Assembly (NCBI GenBank): GCA_030601715.1
Contig: JAUWBL010000054.1
Location: forward strand, 1-6,969
Direction of reading: 5' to 3'
Length of the DNA stretch: 6,969 nucleotides
Source: Candidatus Geothermarchaeota archaeon
GTDB lineage: Archaea > Thermoproteota > Nitrososphaeria > Geothermarchaeales > JAUWBL01
The translations under genes were made by a program, and so were the position numbers. Under the pieces are notes generated by a model. The model was not told the origin of the DNA, did not search any database, and was given only the letters and a program-made list of their open reading frames with translations. Positions 1 to 6,176 of the stretch are shown here, piece after piece. Every line of letters begins with the position of its first letter. The stretch's first letter is position 1.

Positions 1-277
1 AGCCATCATTCCCCTCCTCGAACTCAGGCAGCTCCTCGAGTTTCTGTCCTAGTGTCCTCTCCAATCTGCTGATGCGCTTATCCAAGTCGCTTTCTACTTT
101 CTGGATCCGTCGCTCGATCTCAGGCATCACCACGTCTACGCCCATCTTTCCGAAGTGTTCACCGATGATCTTTCGGATCTTCTCCGTGAGGAGATCCCCC
201 ATCATGGCGCGTTTCTGTACGCTTATCAACGCCTCTTGGACGCTGGTGAGGTCCAGAGCAAGGTGTCTTTTGGCCAC
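1..277 (-). CDS. Coiled-coil protein of unknown function, C-terminus beyond the left edge
   Basis: Ninety-two codons are visible from a GTG at 277 and the frame is still open at the left edge. The protein is hydrophilic and helical. A charged amphipathic first half (with MMGDLLTEKIRKIIGEHFG at about residues 25-43) is followed by a heptad-like stretch, roughly residues 53-84, with regularly spaced Ile/Leu between Glu/Arg/Lys, typical of a short coiled coil, then an acidic tail (EELPEFEEGNDG). No catalytic motif or membrane segment is visible. The start is uncertain. The frame stays open with coding-like sequence for 28 more codons up to a TGA at 362-364, but no ATG, GTG or TTG occurs there, and an ATG pair at 200-205 is a later alternative. 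It follows the acyltransferase gene on the same strand and may share its transcript. I do not recognise the family. Confidence 0.55.
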   Translation of the reverse strand, partial: MAKRHLALDLTSVQEALISVQKRAMMGDLLTEKIRKIIGEHFGKMGVDVVMPEIERRIQKVESDLDKRISRLERTLGQKLEELPEFEEGNDG

Positions 278-338
278 ATCCTGGTAGAGCTGTCTTAGAC
301 CCTCGAACCCTCTATGCGCATCCAGCCAGTAGGTTCTA

Positions 339-1178
339 TCAGACCAGGTTTTCCCTCCAGTTCAGGTGATGCGGGAGATGTCCGATCAGGTCGCGGTACA
401 TCCCCCTGGCCCTGCCGAAGCGTCTTAAAAGGGACCATGTAAGGGACTTCAACTCAATCAAGTATCTAGGTCTGTATCTAATCTCCGAAGAGAACTGCTT
501 TTTGAACCTGTATATACTAGGAATCGAACACCCGCACAGGTCAACGTAGCGAGCTCCCTCGGTGAAAGCCTGTCGAAGGAAGTGACTTACCAGAAGCATG
601 GAGGCTTGCTTTCGTAGATACCGCTCTAGAGTAGCCAGACTATACATGTAGTAGACGCCATCCGCGATCACCTGGAACAGAGAGGAGACAATCCTTCCAG
701 AGTCGTATACGCAGAGAAAGCTACCTACGTTCTCGTCTACGAGCACGTCGTAGAACTCCTTGGGAATGGTTGCGGGGATCGTCTCCCACAGTTGCCGAAG
801 GACAGGATAGGCCACGTCAACCGTGCCATCTCTCACCTTCAACCCGCTTGACTCCGCCTTCCGGACAGCCCACCTGACTTCCTTTGGCGGCGAATAATCC
901 GGGAACGTTACGAGCGTCGGCCTAGGAGAAAGCTCTTGCGCCGTGGAGTCGTGCAGAAGACGATCGGACTTGAACTTTACAAAAACGGCTCCGTGCTTTC
1001 TGGCGGTCTCTTCTATGAGCTCTACGTCGGGGTCATCGATGAAGCCATTCCAAGGCGAACAGAAGGCGTATTTGATCCATTTCGCCTTTCCGATCCACAT
1101 CCTCTCCCCGTAGACCGGGAGATCACCTCGAACAGTAGAGAAGGCACTCAAGAACGCATCGGAGACAAACACACTCAT
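339..1178 (-). CDS. FemAB/GNAT-fold acyltransferase-like protein
   Basis: This 279-residue protein resembles the GNAT-fold Acetyltransf_6/FemAB group, which transfers acyl or aminoacyl groups to cell-surface or small-molecule substrates. The visible signatures are the basic helix around residues 99-114 (KEVRWAVRKAESSGLKV), equivalent to the K-x-R-...-A-x-x-x-G-(V/L) segment of the family. A C-terminal half follows with VYYMYSLA (175-182), a helix of small and hydrophobic residues ending in EGARYVDL (207-214), and the late SIYRFKKQF (221-229) that matches the family's 'G...FK..FG' end motif. The expected Gly before FKKQF is replaced (SIYRFKKQF). There is no signal peptide, so it is probably cytosolic. 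ATG 1178 has a GGTGA about 17 bases upstream and a G-rich stretch nearer. Archaea lack murein, so a peptidoglycan-bridge substrate is unlikely and the true substrate is unknown. It lies on the element side of the tRNA fragment at 1549-1571. Confidence 0.83.
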   Translation of the reverse strand: MSVFVSDAFLSAFSTVRGDLPVYGERMWIGKAKWIKYAFCSPWNGFIDDPDVELIEETARKHGAVFVKFKSDRLLHDSTAQELSPRPTLVTFPDYSPPKEVRWAVRKAESSGLKVRDGTVDVAYPVLRQLWETIPATIPKEFYDVLVDENVGSFLCVYDSGRIVSSLFQVIADGVYYMYSLATLERYLRKQASMLLVSHFLRQAFTEGARYVDLCGCSIPSIYRFKKQFSSEIRYRPRYLIELKSLTWSLLRRFGRARGMYRDLIGHLPHHLNWRENLV

Positions 1179-1239
1179 GCTGAACCGCCCCCATTCACCG
1201 GATGCTCTGCTCTCTCAGCTGATTCAAGCTGAAATCACT

Positions 1240-1497
1240 CTACTCTCTGCCGGCTACTCGCAAGAAGAGAGCCACCACCAACCAGAACATCAACGTCACG
1301 ACATATCTGAAGTAACCTATGGCTTCAAGGAGAGGCAAAGTCAAGACGACAAGGGAAACCGAAAGTAATGTGCTGATCAGTGGAAAAGCATGACGAAACC
1401 GCAGAGGCGACGATCTCGGGATCTTGGCCTCTCGATTCCAGCTCTTGACCTCTCGCCCGGCGCGCGACCGTGGCGAGGAGGGCTCTGTCAGGCTCAT
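1240..1497 (-). CDS. Possible small two-helix membrane protein
   Basis: An 85-codon open frame begins 62 bases upstream of the FemAB-like gene on the same strand. Residues 1-37 are polar and basic. Residues 38-58 (from FPLISTLLSVSLVVLTLPLL) and about 61-80 (GYFRYVVTLMFWLVVALFLR) are two hydrophobic stretches joined by a very short turn, ending in a basic tail, as in a helical hairpin. Against it: no Shine-Dalgarno-like sequence precedes ATG 1497, the Arg/Ser/Pro-rich N-terminus looks like low-information sequence, and nothing resembles a known family. A later non-ATG start near the first helix is possible. The two clean hydrophobic segments are the only real support. Confidence 0.35.
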   Translation of the reverse strand: MSLTEPSSPRSRAGREVKSWNREAKIPRSSPLRFRHAFPLISTLLSVSLVVLTLPLLEAIGYFRYVVTLMFWLVVALFLRVAGRE

Positions 1498-1548
1498 GGG
1501 TGAGAGTAAAGAAATGTGCTACAAGCCGATGTTACCAGTAGATTCGCG

Positions 1549-1571
1549 TTCAAATCCCACCCCCCGCACCA
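1549..1571 (+). other. tRNA 3'-end fragment (T-loop to CCA), probable attachment-site remnant
   Basis: The segment has the exact spacing of the last part of a tRNA gene: TTCAAAT as T-loop positions 54-60 (1549-1555), CCCAC as the 3' side of the T stem (1556-1560), CCCCCGC as the 3' side of the acceptor stem (1561-1567), A as discriminator (1568), and CCA (1569-1571). The five bases before it (TCGCG) cannot form the T stem, which would need GTGGG. I find no GCGGGGG acceptor 5' strand, D-arm or anticodon arm upstream, so it is not a functional tRNA. The implied parent has a GCGGGGG acceptor and discriminator A, as in many archaeal tRNA-Leu genes. Integrases that use tRNA 3' ends leave such a fragment at the far end of the element. 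The orientation puts the element, and the intact tRNA, to the left of this point. Confidence 0.6.
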
Positions 1572-1582
1572 TCTCTTTTGCC

Positions 1583-1629
1583 GCATTCTAGCCCACATTC
1601 CCCGGTGGTGAGGAGAGTGCGTTCTAGCC
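1583..1629. repeat. Pair of 11-base imperfect direct repeats
   Basis: GCATTCTAGCC at 1583-1593 and GCGTTCTAGCC at 1619-1629 differ at one base and start 36 bases apart. The second runs into the palindrome CCTAGG (1628-1633). They lie between the tRNA fragment and the GyrI-like gene, so they could be regulator sites for that gene or recombinase arm sites flanking the putative attachment site. Chance is a fair alternative for a repeat this short. Confidence 0.3.
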
Positions 1630-1727
1630 TAGGTCGCCAGCCAACCTCGAGAAGTCCGAATGTCTAGACAGAATCATTGAATTATGAGCAGAGAGAAGAC
1701 ACAGCCAAAGGAGGGAAGGAACAGAGA

Positions 1728-2219
1728 ATGAAAGAATTGAAGGTTGGCATCGTAGAGCTCGAACCGATGCGTTTGGCCCGTATCCGCGTCGTTAGCGAGA
1801 CACCTGAGCGTGACGCATGGGTCAAGATGCGTGCGTGGGCCGATGCGAAGGGTCTACTTGAGGACATCGAGAAGCATCCAGTCTTTGGCTTCAACAACCC
1901 GGATCCCTCACCCGACCGTAGAGAGTACGGCTATGAATTCTGGATCCATGTGGGACCAGAGATGGAGCCTGAGGGAGAGATCGGGATCAAGGAGTTCGAA
2001 GGTGGGCTCTACGCTGTAACCACGTGCAAGGTGAAAGATGAATTGGAGACAGAGTTCTTCAAGAAGGAAGGCTACCTTGAATCTTGGAAGAAAATCGCAG
2101 ACTGGGTCGAATCCAGCGAATACGAGTTTGGCAGGCATCAGTGGCTGGAGAAGGCCCATGACCCTGAGGCATCCGACGAAGAACTGGTTCTGGACCTATA
2201 CTGCCCAATAGAGGAGTAG
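1728..2219 (+). CDS. Stand-alone GyrI-like (AraC-type) effector-binding protein
   Basis: This 163-residue protein is a GyrI-like small-molecule-binding domain, the fold at the C-terminus of BmrR and Rob and in SbmC/GyrI, where it binds hydrophobic or cationic ligands. The order of motifs fits: an early LEPMRLARIRV strand (11-21), a helix WVKMRAWADAKGL (31-43), the diagnostic HPVFGFNNPDPSP (50-62) leading to YGYEFWIHVG (68-77), the beta segment KEFEGGLYAVTTC (88-100), and the C-terminal HQWLEK and LVLDLYCPI (153-161). No HTH or zinc ribbon is attached, so it is not a DNA-binding regulator by itself. It more likely sequesters or senses a ligand. I chose ATG 1728 because GGAGG (1710-1714) and AAGGAA (1716-1721) precede it and the family begins here. 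An in-frame TTG at 1677 would add 17 residues that do not look like the family. The methyltransferase gene follows after 59 bases. Confidence 0.86.
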   Translation: MKELKVGIVELEPMRLARIRVVSETPERDAWVKMRAWADAKGLLEDIEKHPVFGFNNPDPSPDRREYGYEFWIHVGPEMEPEGEIGIKEFEGGLYAVTTCKVKDELETEFFKKEGYLESWKKIADWVESSEYEFGRHQWLEKAHDPEASDEELVLDLYCPIEE

Positions 2220-2278
2220 AAGGAGAGAAAACGACAATAGTGTCCTCCCTTCTTGACGCACGCAGGTACCCATAGAAG

Positions 2279-3175
2279 GTGAACGAATCTAGTCAAGAAG
2301 TTGCGGATGTTAAGGCTATGAACGTGGAGGAAGCTGAGAAGGTTCTAACAGAGATCTTCGACGATTCCGCCGAGACGTATGATTGCTGCGAGACGCAAGT
2401 CTTTGAGCCGCTGGCTGAGGAGCTGGTCAGAAGAGCCGAGATAAAAGAGGGATCCCGGGTCCTCGACCTCGGCACCGGCACGGGCATCGCCGCCTTCAAG
2501 GCCCTGGAGAAGGTCGGGCCGGACGGCTACGTTCTGGGCATAGATGTGGCAGCGGGCCTCCTAGCGGTGGCCGAGGAAAAGGCCAAGAGGAAGGACGCCG
2601 AGAACATCGAGTTCAAGCGCATGTCGATGAGCTCGATGGATCTGTCTGCGGATTCTTTCGACCGGGTGATAGGCAACTTCTCCCTGTGCTGCAGCTTCTA
2701 CTACGAGAGGGCCCTAGGCGAGGCCCACAGGGTCCTGAAACCGGGAGGTAGGCTAACATACAGCCACGACGGACCAAGCCAGAACCCGCTGGACACGGTC
2801 TTCGACGCCGTCTACTCGAAGCACAAGGTGAAGGAGCCCTCCGAAAGGCTAGGGCAGACCAGGGAGGCCGACAGCCTTCAAGCAACCCACTGGAGCAGAT
2901 TCAAGGATCCGTTCGCCGCCCTCGACGCCTTGGAAGCGGCGGGGTTCAGAGAGAGGGAGGCATCCATATCCTACCCCCAGTGGATCTTCCACGAGGTGGA
3001 GGCCTACCTGGACTACAGGTTCACAGGAGGCTTGAGCGAGCTGGAGCTCTCAGAGATGGGGCCGAGGCAGAGGGACAAGCTCAGGAAGAGACTCATCGAG
3101 TCCTTGAACCCCCTCTCGTCGAAGGACGGCCTCGTGGTCAGGCAGGAGATCCTCCACCTCAGCTGCCAGAAGTGA
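2279..3175 (+). CDS. Class I SAM-dependent methyltransferase (UbiE/Methyltransf_11-like)
   Basis: This 298-residue protein carries the class I methyltransferase core. SAM-binding motif I is VLDLGTGTGI (61-70). The acidic residue ending strand 2 is in VLGIDVA (85-91). Motif II is FDRVIGNFSLC (127-137), and the post-motif is HRVLKPGGRL (150-159). Residues 1-50 form a helical cap (EIFDDSAETYDCC...) of the sort that precedes UbiE-like cores. The roughly 130 C-terminal residues include an aromatic segment (SYPQWIFHEVEAYLDYRF, 231-248) and probably shape the substrate pocket. The substrate (small molecule, lipid or quinone-like) cannot be read from the sequence. GTG 2279 gives the full length. ATG 2318 would remove 13 polar residues and is a serious alternative, since neither start has a strong ribosome-binding site. 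GC rises from about 45% at the start of the gene to over 70% around motif I, so composition is uneven within the gene. Confidence 0.9.
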   Translation: MNESSQEVADVKAMNVEEAEKVLTEIFDDSAETYDCCETQVFEPLAEELVRRAEIKEGSRVLDLGTGTGIAAFKALEKVGPDGYVLGIDVAAGLLAVAEEKAKRKDAENIEFKRMSMSSMDLSADSFDRVIGNFSLCCSFYYERALGEAHRVLKPGGRLTYSHDGPSQNPLDTVFDAVYSKHKVKEPSERLGQTREADSLQATHWSRFKDPFAALDALEAAGFREREASISYPQWIFHEVEAYLDYRFTGGLSELELSEMGPRQRDKLRKRLIESLNPLSSKDGLVVRQEILHLSCQK

Positions 3176-3400
3176 CTCTGATCAACCGGCATCCAGACAC
3201 GTAGCAGAGACCCCTGAAGCCCCAAGAAGAGTGTTCAAACCGTACCCTCAGACTATACCCCCACACGATCCCTCTTGATGTCAAGACGCTCTCTGGGCGC
3301 TATCTTGCTGCATTCAAGCTCTAGATATGAAGGTAGCTCTGACGGAGCCCAGCCCAGCTTAAGAGAACAGCACGGCAAATCGGATGTGAGCTTTTCTCTC

Positions 3401-3859
3401 ATGAAGACCGAAAACCTCAAAAAGTACTTGGAAGAACGGAAGGTCGACGCTGAGCTTCATGAATTTCAGAAGCACACCATGACCGTGGAAGCAGCCGCAA
3501 AGCAGCTAAGGACGACACCTGAGAAGATAATCAAGGCACTAGTCTTTATCGATGGCTCCGGAACCCCTCTTCTTGCCGTGGTGAGTGGCGATAGAAGGGT
3601 TGACGAACAGAAGCTCGCGAAGGTTTCAGGTTCTGCTAGTGTCAGAATAGCCAAGGCCAGAGAAGTCGAAAGATTCACGCGATATCGAATCGGTGAAGTG
3701 CCCCCAGTAGCACACGGTCTGAGGACATTCGTAGACCATAGAGTAATGAAGTTCAGCAGGGTATTTGGTGGCGGCGGGTCTACGCGTACCTTGCTGGAAA
3801 TCAGTCCTCGAGACGTAGCAAGGCTAGCTGACGCAGAGATAGTCGATATCAGCCACTAG
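3401..3859 (+). CDS. YbaK/ProX-type aminoacyl-tRNA deacylase-like protein
   Basis: This 152-residue protein has the length and layout of single-domain YbaK/EbsC proteins, which hydrolyse mischarged aminoacyl-tRNA in trans (Cys-tRNAPro for YbaK, Ala-tRNAPro for ProX). Visible landmarks are the N-terminal helix MKTENLKKYLEERKVDAELHEF, the segment TVEAAAKQL (28-36), EKIIKALVF (41-49) with the family's catalytically important Lys at about 45, LLAVVSGDRRVDEQKLAKV (57-75), IGEVPPVAHG (97-106) at the 'G-x-(V/I)-P-P' site, and the terminal RTLLEISPRDVARL (129-142). I chose ATG 3401, with GTGAG about 10 bases upstream, because the family starts here. An in-frame ATG at 3275 would add 42 residues of unrelated, Ser-rich sequence. 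The amino-acid specificity is unknown. It converges on the SPFH gene with only 18 bases between the stop codons. Confidence 0.88.
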   Translation: MKTENLKKYLEERKVDAELHEFQKHTMTVEAAAKQLRTTPEKIIKALVFIDGSGTPLLAVVSGDRRVDEQKLAKVSGSASVRIAKAREVERFTRYRIGEVPPVAHGLRTFVDHRVMKFSRVFGGGGSTRTLLEISPRDVARLADAEIVDISH

Positions 3860-3877
3860 CTCGACTGGTTCCTGGGA

Positions 3878-4861
3878 TCAGCTCTTCTTGATCTCTGAGC
3901 CACAGCCGGGGCAGAACTTCGCGGTAGGCGAAACGACTTGCTTGCAGTTGGCACACGTTTTCGCCTCAGCCGTGGCTGGCCTAGTTGCAAGCCCAGTTCC
4001 GCAGTTCGGGCAGAACTTCGAGGTGGCTGGGACGGTCGCTCTGCACTGGGGACAGAGGAGGAGAACGGCTTGAGGTGCTGTACCCGTCTGAAACATCGGC
4101 GGGATGAGCATCATTCCGGCGCCGAGGGCGGCTCCTCCCGCCCCCGACTGGCCGAGCTCCTTCGCCGCCCGTCTCACCGTCTCCATTCGTAGAACCTCGG
4201 CGGCCGGCACGGGCACCCCACCAGACTTCAGCCAGAACAGGCGCTCCCTGTAGTCCGGAGTCGTATCCATTCCCTCGATCTTGAGGTCGACCAGCTCTAT
4301 CCCGAGCCTCTCGAAGGCGTCCAGCAGGCGGGTCTTAACCGCCACAGATGTCTCGTCGAGCTTTGTGAAGACGTCCACGAGGGAGTATCTTGAGAGCTCG
4401 TCTATCAGCCTCTCGTTTATGAACCCCTTCATGAACTCGTTGACGCTGCTCGTGGTGTAGGCGTCTCGTCTCCCCGTGACCTCGTTGACGAAGAGCTCGG
4501 CCTCCTTGATCTTGAACCAGTATCCGCCGTGAACCAGCAGGGGGGCCAGCTCCGTCGTCTGAGCCCTTGCCCCGTACTTGCCGTTGAACTCCTTCGTCGA
4601 GATGAAGATGACCGTGGCCTTGAAGGGTGTCTCGCCGAAGCCCGCTATCCTGGTGAGGATGCCCGTCAGGAGGGGGAGATTCAGTGTTGTCAGTGTGTGC
4701 CTGCCGGCTCCGAAGAGGTCGTACGCCTTCCCGTCTCTGAAGAAGATGGCCTCCTCCATCTCGTGAACGATGAGCTGCGCCCCCCACTTGATGGTCTGGG
4801 ATGGATAGGTCCAGATTACGTCATCGGGCTGCGGGTCAGTCCACTCGATTATCTGTGGCAT
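3878..4861 (-). CDS. SPFH-domain protein with two C-terminal zinc ribbons (YdjI/virion-core-like)
   Basis: This 327-residue protein belongs to the SPFH (band-7) branch typified by B. subtilis YdjI and annotated as 'virion core protein'. The N-terminus is family-like: IIEWTDPQPDDVIWTYP (4-20), then GAQLIVHEMEEAIFFRDGKA (27-46) and the turn FGAGRHTLTTLNLPLL (50-65). The SPFH core continues to IELVDLKIEGM (188-198), followed by a helix ending near 237. A Gly/Ala/Met linker (238-262) leads to ribbon 1 with C270, C273, C284, C287 and ribbon 2 with C303, C306, C317, C320, both ending in the C-P-x-C-G form. No N-terminal membrane anchor is seen, so any membrane contact is likely peripheral or through partners. 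Translation is probably coupled to the gene before it. That gene's stop is 5 bases away, and GGAGTGAG overlapping the stop can serve as the ribosome site for ATG 4861. Confidence 0.93.
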   Translation of the reverse strand: MPQIIEWTDPQPDDVIWTYPSQTIKWGAQLIVHEMEEAIFFRDGKAYDLFGAGRHTLTTLNLPLLTGILTRIAGFGETPFKATVIFISTKEFNGKYGARAQTTELAPLLVHGGYWFKIKEAELFVNEVTGRRDAYTTSSVNEFMKGFINERLIDELSRYSLVDVFTKLDETSVAVKTRLLDAFERLGIELVDLKIEGMDTTPDYRERLFWLKSGGVPVPAAEVLRMETVRRAAKELGQSGAGGAALGAGMMLIPPMFQTGTAPQAVLLLCPQCRATVPATSKFCPNCGTGLATRPATAEAKTCANCKQVVSPTAKFCPGCGSEIKKS

Positions 4862-4866
4862 CTAAC

Positions 4867-5409
4867 TCACTCCACAATAACTCCTAGAATTGCGCTCTTC
4901 CTCTGGTCGAATGTCCCCTCGAGGTCTTCGATGCTCCCCCTCAATTCACGGATCCCCTCCTTCACCCTATCATACTCTTCCTGCGCGGTGTTCTTCTTTA
5001 ACGCCTTGGCCTTCGATCCAAGGTCCTCGACGGACGAGAGCAGGCCGTAGTCGAACTGTATCAGCCCGTCGAGCCTCTTCTCCCTGATCTTGACGGCGTC
5101 GAAGAAGCCGCTGTAGCCGTAGGAGGCGTGATTTATCCTCTCCGAGACCCTGTCGAACCTCGCGATGAGTCGGTCCATGTCGAGCCAAGTCTCAGCGGCT
5201 CCCCTCTCCACCAGCTCCTGATAGACCTCCCTCAACTCCTTCTTGGTGCCAACCAAGCTGTCGTACAGATGGTCTCTGATGAGCCTGTCCGTTTCTCTTC
5301 GGATCTCCCTCTCCTTGTACCCCCTGAATCCCGGTAGGGCGCCGAGAATCCTCTCGGTCAGCCTCTTCTCCTCTTCTACTCTCCTCAGGGGCTCAGCCTT
5401 CTCAACCAT
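4867..5409 (-). CDS. Helical coiled-coil partner protein of the SPFH gene
   Basis: This 180-residue protein is soluble and almost wholly helical, with no Cys pairs and no membrane segment. It has a charged N-terminal helix (1-22), then LPGFRGYKEREIRRETDRLIR (25-45), a possible family signature. Next come heptad-like helices DSLVGTKKELREVYQELVER (50-69) and LDMDRLIARFDRVSERI (76-92), a conspicuous aromatic/glycine centre HASYGYSGFFDAVKI (94-108), and another long coiled coil to about 168. I do not recognise a named domain. The layout suggests a structural or adaptor protein that assembles with the downstream SPFH protein, and the 5-base spacing supports joint production. ATG 5409 has AAGGTGAG about 5 bases upstream, one of the best ribosome sites in the window, which fits a first gene or strongly translated gene. 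Functionally it could play the role PspA-like coiled coils play in YdjFGHI modules, but no PspA homology is visible. Confidence 0.86.
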   Translation of the reverse strand: MVEKAEPLRRVEEEKRLTERILGALPGFRGYKEREIRRETDRLIRDHLYDSLVGTKKELREVYQELVERGAAETWLDMDRLIARFDRVSERINHASYGYSGFFDAVKIREKRLDGLIQFDYGLLSSVEDLGSKAKALKKNTAQEEYDRVKEGIRELRGSIEDLEGTFDQRKSAILGVIVE

Positions 5410-5448
5410 TCAGCTCACCTTGACAGACTATCCATAGCCAGAGGCCGT

Positions 5449-5456
5449 GTTAAAAC
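5449..5456 (-). promoter_or_regulatory. Candidate archaeal TATA element for the coiled-coil/SPFH gene pair
   Basis: GTTTTAAC on the minus strand lies about 40 bases upstream of ATG 5409. With the usual archaeal distance of about 26 bases from TATA centre to start site, transcription would begin near 5426 and include the AAGGTGAG ribosome site. The octamer is its own reverse complement. No clear BRE is seen. Confidence 0.35.
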
Positions 5457-5486
5457 AGTTTAGAGCCGTTGTGATACTGGCCTTGG

Positions 5487-5496
5487 AAAAGGAAAA
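5487..5496 (-). terminator. Possible U-rich transcription terminator after the hypothetical gene
   Basis: On the minus strand the run TTTTCCTTTT occurs about 25 bases downstream of the stop codon at 5521-5523. Archaeal intrinsic termination relies on U-rich tracts without a stable hairpin, so this could separate the 5521-6036 gene from the coiled-coil/SPFH pair. The tract is short and interrupted. Confidence 0.27.
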
Positions 5497-5520
5497 GGTC
5501 GGTGTGAAACTTACAGTGCT

Positions 5521-6036
5521 CTATGCCTCTGTGCTCGAAGCGAAGCTTCTGACGGGAGAACTCGTCGGCACGCCATCGAACGAATAGGGCTCATTCCGCA
5601 GGTTCTTGAATGACGGGGCTGCTTCGACCCCTGCACGATAGATCTGATCAAGCTCGGACATGGGGTCCATTATCGTCCCAAAGACTTGCGAGCGCTTCTC
5701 AGGGGTGTTGAGACCGCTTTTGACTTCATAAGCGATTGTCTCCGCTGCAGACATGCACCCCGACCACAAGCGCAGCGCAATGTTGATTCTGTCACCGTCG
5801 TCCCCTACATCGGTCATATAGGTCCTGCTTATTCTCGAGATGTCATCCAGACAAGACTCCTTCTCCGCCCTATCCAGCACGTGAAGATCAGAGTGAAGCA
5901 TGAGAGGTTCATCGATGGCGTCTACGAGCTCAGCACGTCGATCCACAGGCTCCAGCGATGGCGGAAGCTGTGGAGGCGCACCAAGTTGATTCGCCCAACC
6001 GAGAGCTGTGGCCATATTGAGGTCTACGAGTCCCAT
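5521..6036 (-). CDS. Hypothetical protein, possibly the 3' part of a disrupted longer gene
   Basis: This 171-residue frame has G-rich first codon positions and a mixed, natural composition, so I believe it is coding. Residues 16-31 are Pro-rich, 34-76 are acidic and helical, 81-108 contain DRINIALRLW and CMSAAETIAYEV (amphipathic helices or strands), and the tail is Ser-rich. There is no membrane segment and no recognised domain. ATG 6036 has only an AGGT about 11 bases upstream. In the same frame, upstream sequence remains coding-like to an ATG at 6153 with a single TAG at 6046-6048 in between. It encodes a weakly hydrophobic stretch and then YFDRDEATTG, faintly like the YFSDTETSTG start of SipW-dependent TasA-like proteins. 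So the gene may be a nonsense-interrupted longer gene, or the ATG 6036 form may be the whole gene. TAG ends several other genes here, so reading it as pyrrolysine is unlikely. Confidence 0.55.
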   Translation of the reverse strand: MGLVDLNMATALGWANQLGAPPQLPPSLEPVDRRAELVDAIDEPLMLHSDLHVLDRAEKESCLDDISRISRTYMTDVGDDGDRINIALRLWSGCMSAAETIAYEVKSGLNTPEKRSQVFGTIMDPMSELDQIYRAGVEAAPSFKNLRNEPYSFDGVPTSSPVRSFASSTEA

Positions 6037-6109
6037 CCCAACGACCTACGTCCAAGCTTTTCCGGTTCCCGTCGTCGCCTCATCCCGATCGAAGTACAGC
6101 CTAGAGATA

Positions 6110-6117
6110 GATAAAAG
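6110..6117 (-). promoter_or_regulatory. Candidate TATA element upstream of the hypothetical gene
   Basis: CTTTTATC on the minus strand would place a start site near 6088, about 50 bases before ATG 6036. An ATG at 6083 would be nearly leaderless from this start but opens only a 19-codon frame overlapping the main gene. If the longer, TAG-interrupted reading from 6153 is right, this octamer is coding sequence rather than a promoter. Confidence 0.25.
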
Positions 6118-6176
6118 GGTCAGAGCCCCAGCCGCCTGTGCACGACACCCCATGAAGCCGCAGGAACAGGGATGGC

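Noticed and set aside
1440..1571. Complete, intron-containing or split tRNA gene
   Set aside because: No acceptor 5' strand, D-arm or anticodon arm can be found, and a trans-spliced 3' half would still need the 5' side of the T stem, which is absent.
2219..2255. Hairpin terminator AAGGAG...CTCC after the GyrI-like gene
   Set aside because: The arms are only four to six bases with a loop of about 19 and no following T-run.
2279..2520. GC step inside the methyltransferase gene as a recombination junction
   Set aside because: GC rises gradually over four 60-base blocks (about 45, 52, 60, 73%), and the highest block covers the Gly/Ala-rich SAM motif, so amino-acid content can explain it.
3275..3400. 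N-terminal extension of the YbaK-like protein from ATG 3275
   Set aside because: The added 42 residues are Ser-rich and unlike the family, whose N-terminal helix begins at ATG 3401 with a GTGAG site upstream.
4529..5050. 173-codon plus-strand ORF across the SPFH and coiled-coil genes
   Set aside because: It spans the junction of two well-supported minus-strand genes and has no recognisable features; it is an antisense shadow.
6046..6048. TAG as a pyrrolysine codon
   Set aside because: TAG is used as the ordinary final stop of several genes in this window (GyrI-like, YbaK-like, hypothetical), and the frame's coding status upstream is itself unproven.
5686..6114. 142-codon plus-strand ORF opposite the hypothetical gene
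   Set aside because: It is very rich in Arg and His with no domain pattern, and the opposite strand has better codon-position composition; I treat it as the antisense shadow of the minus-strand gene.
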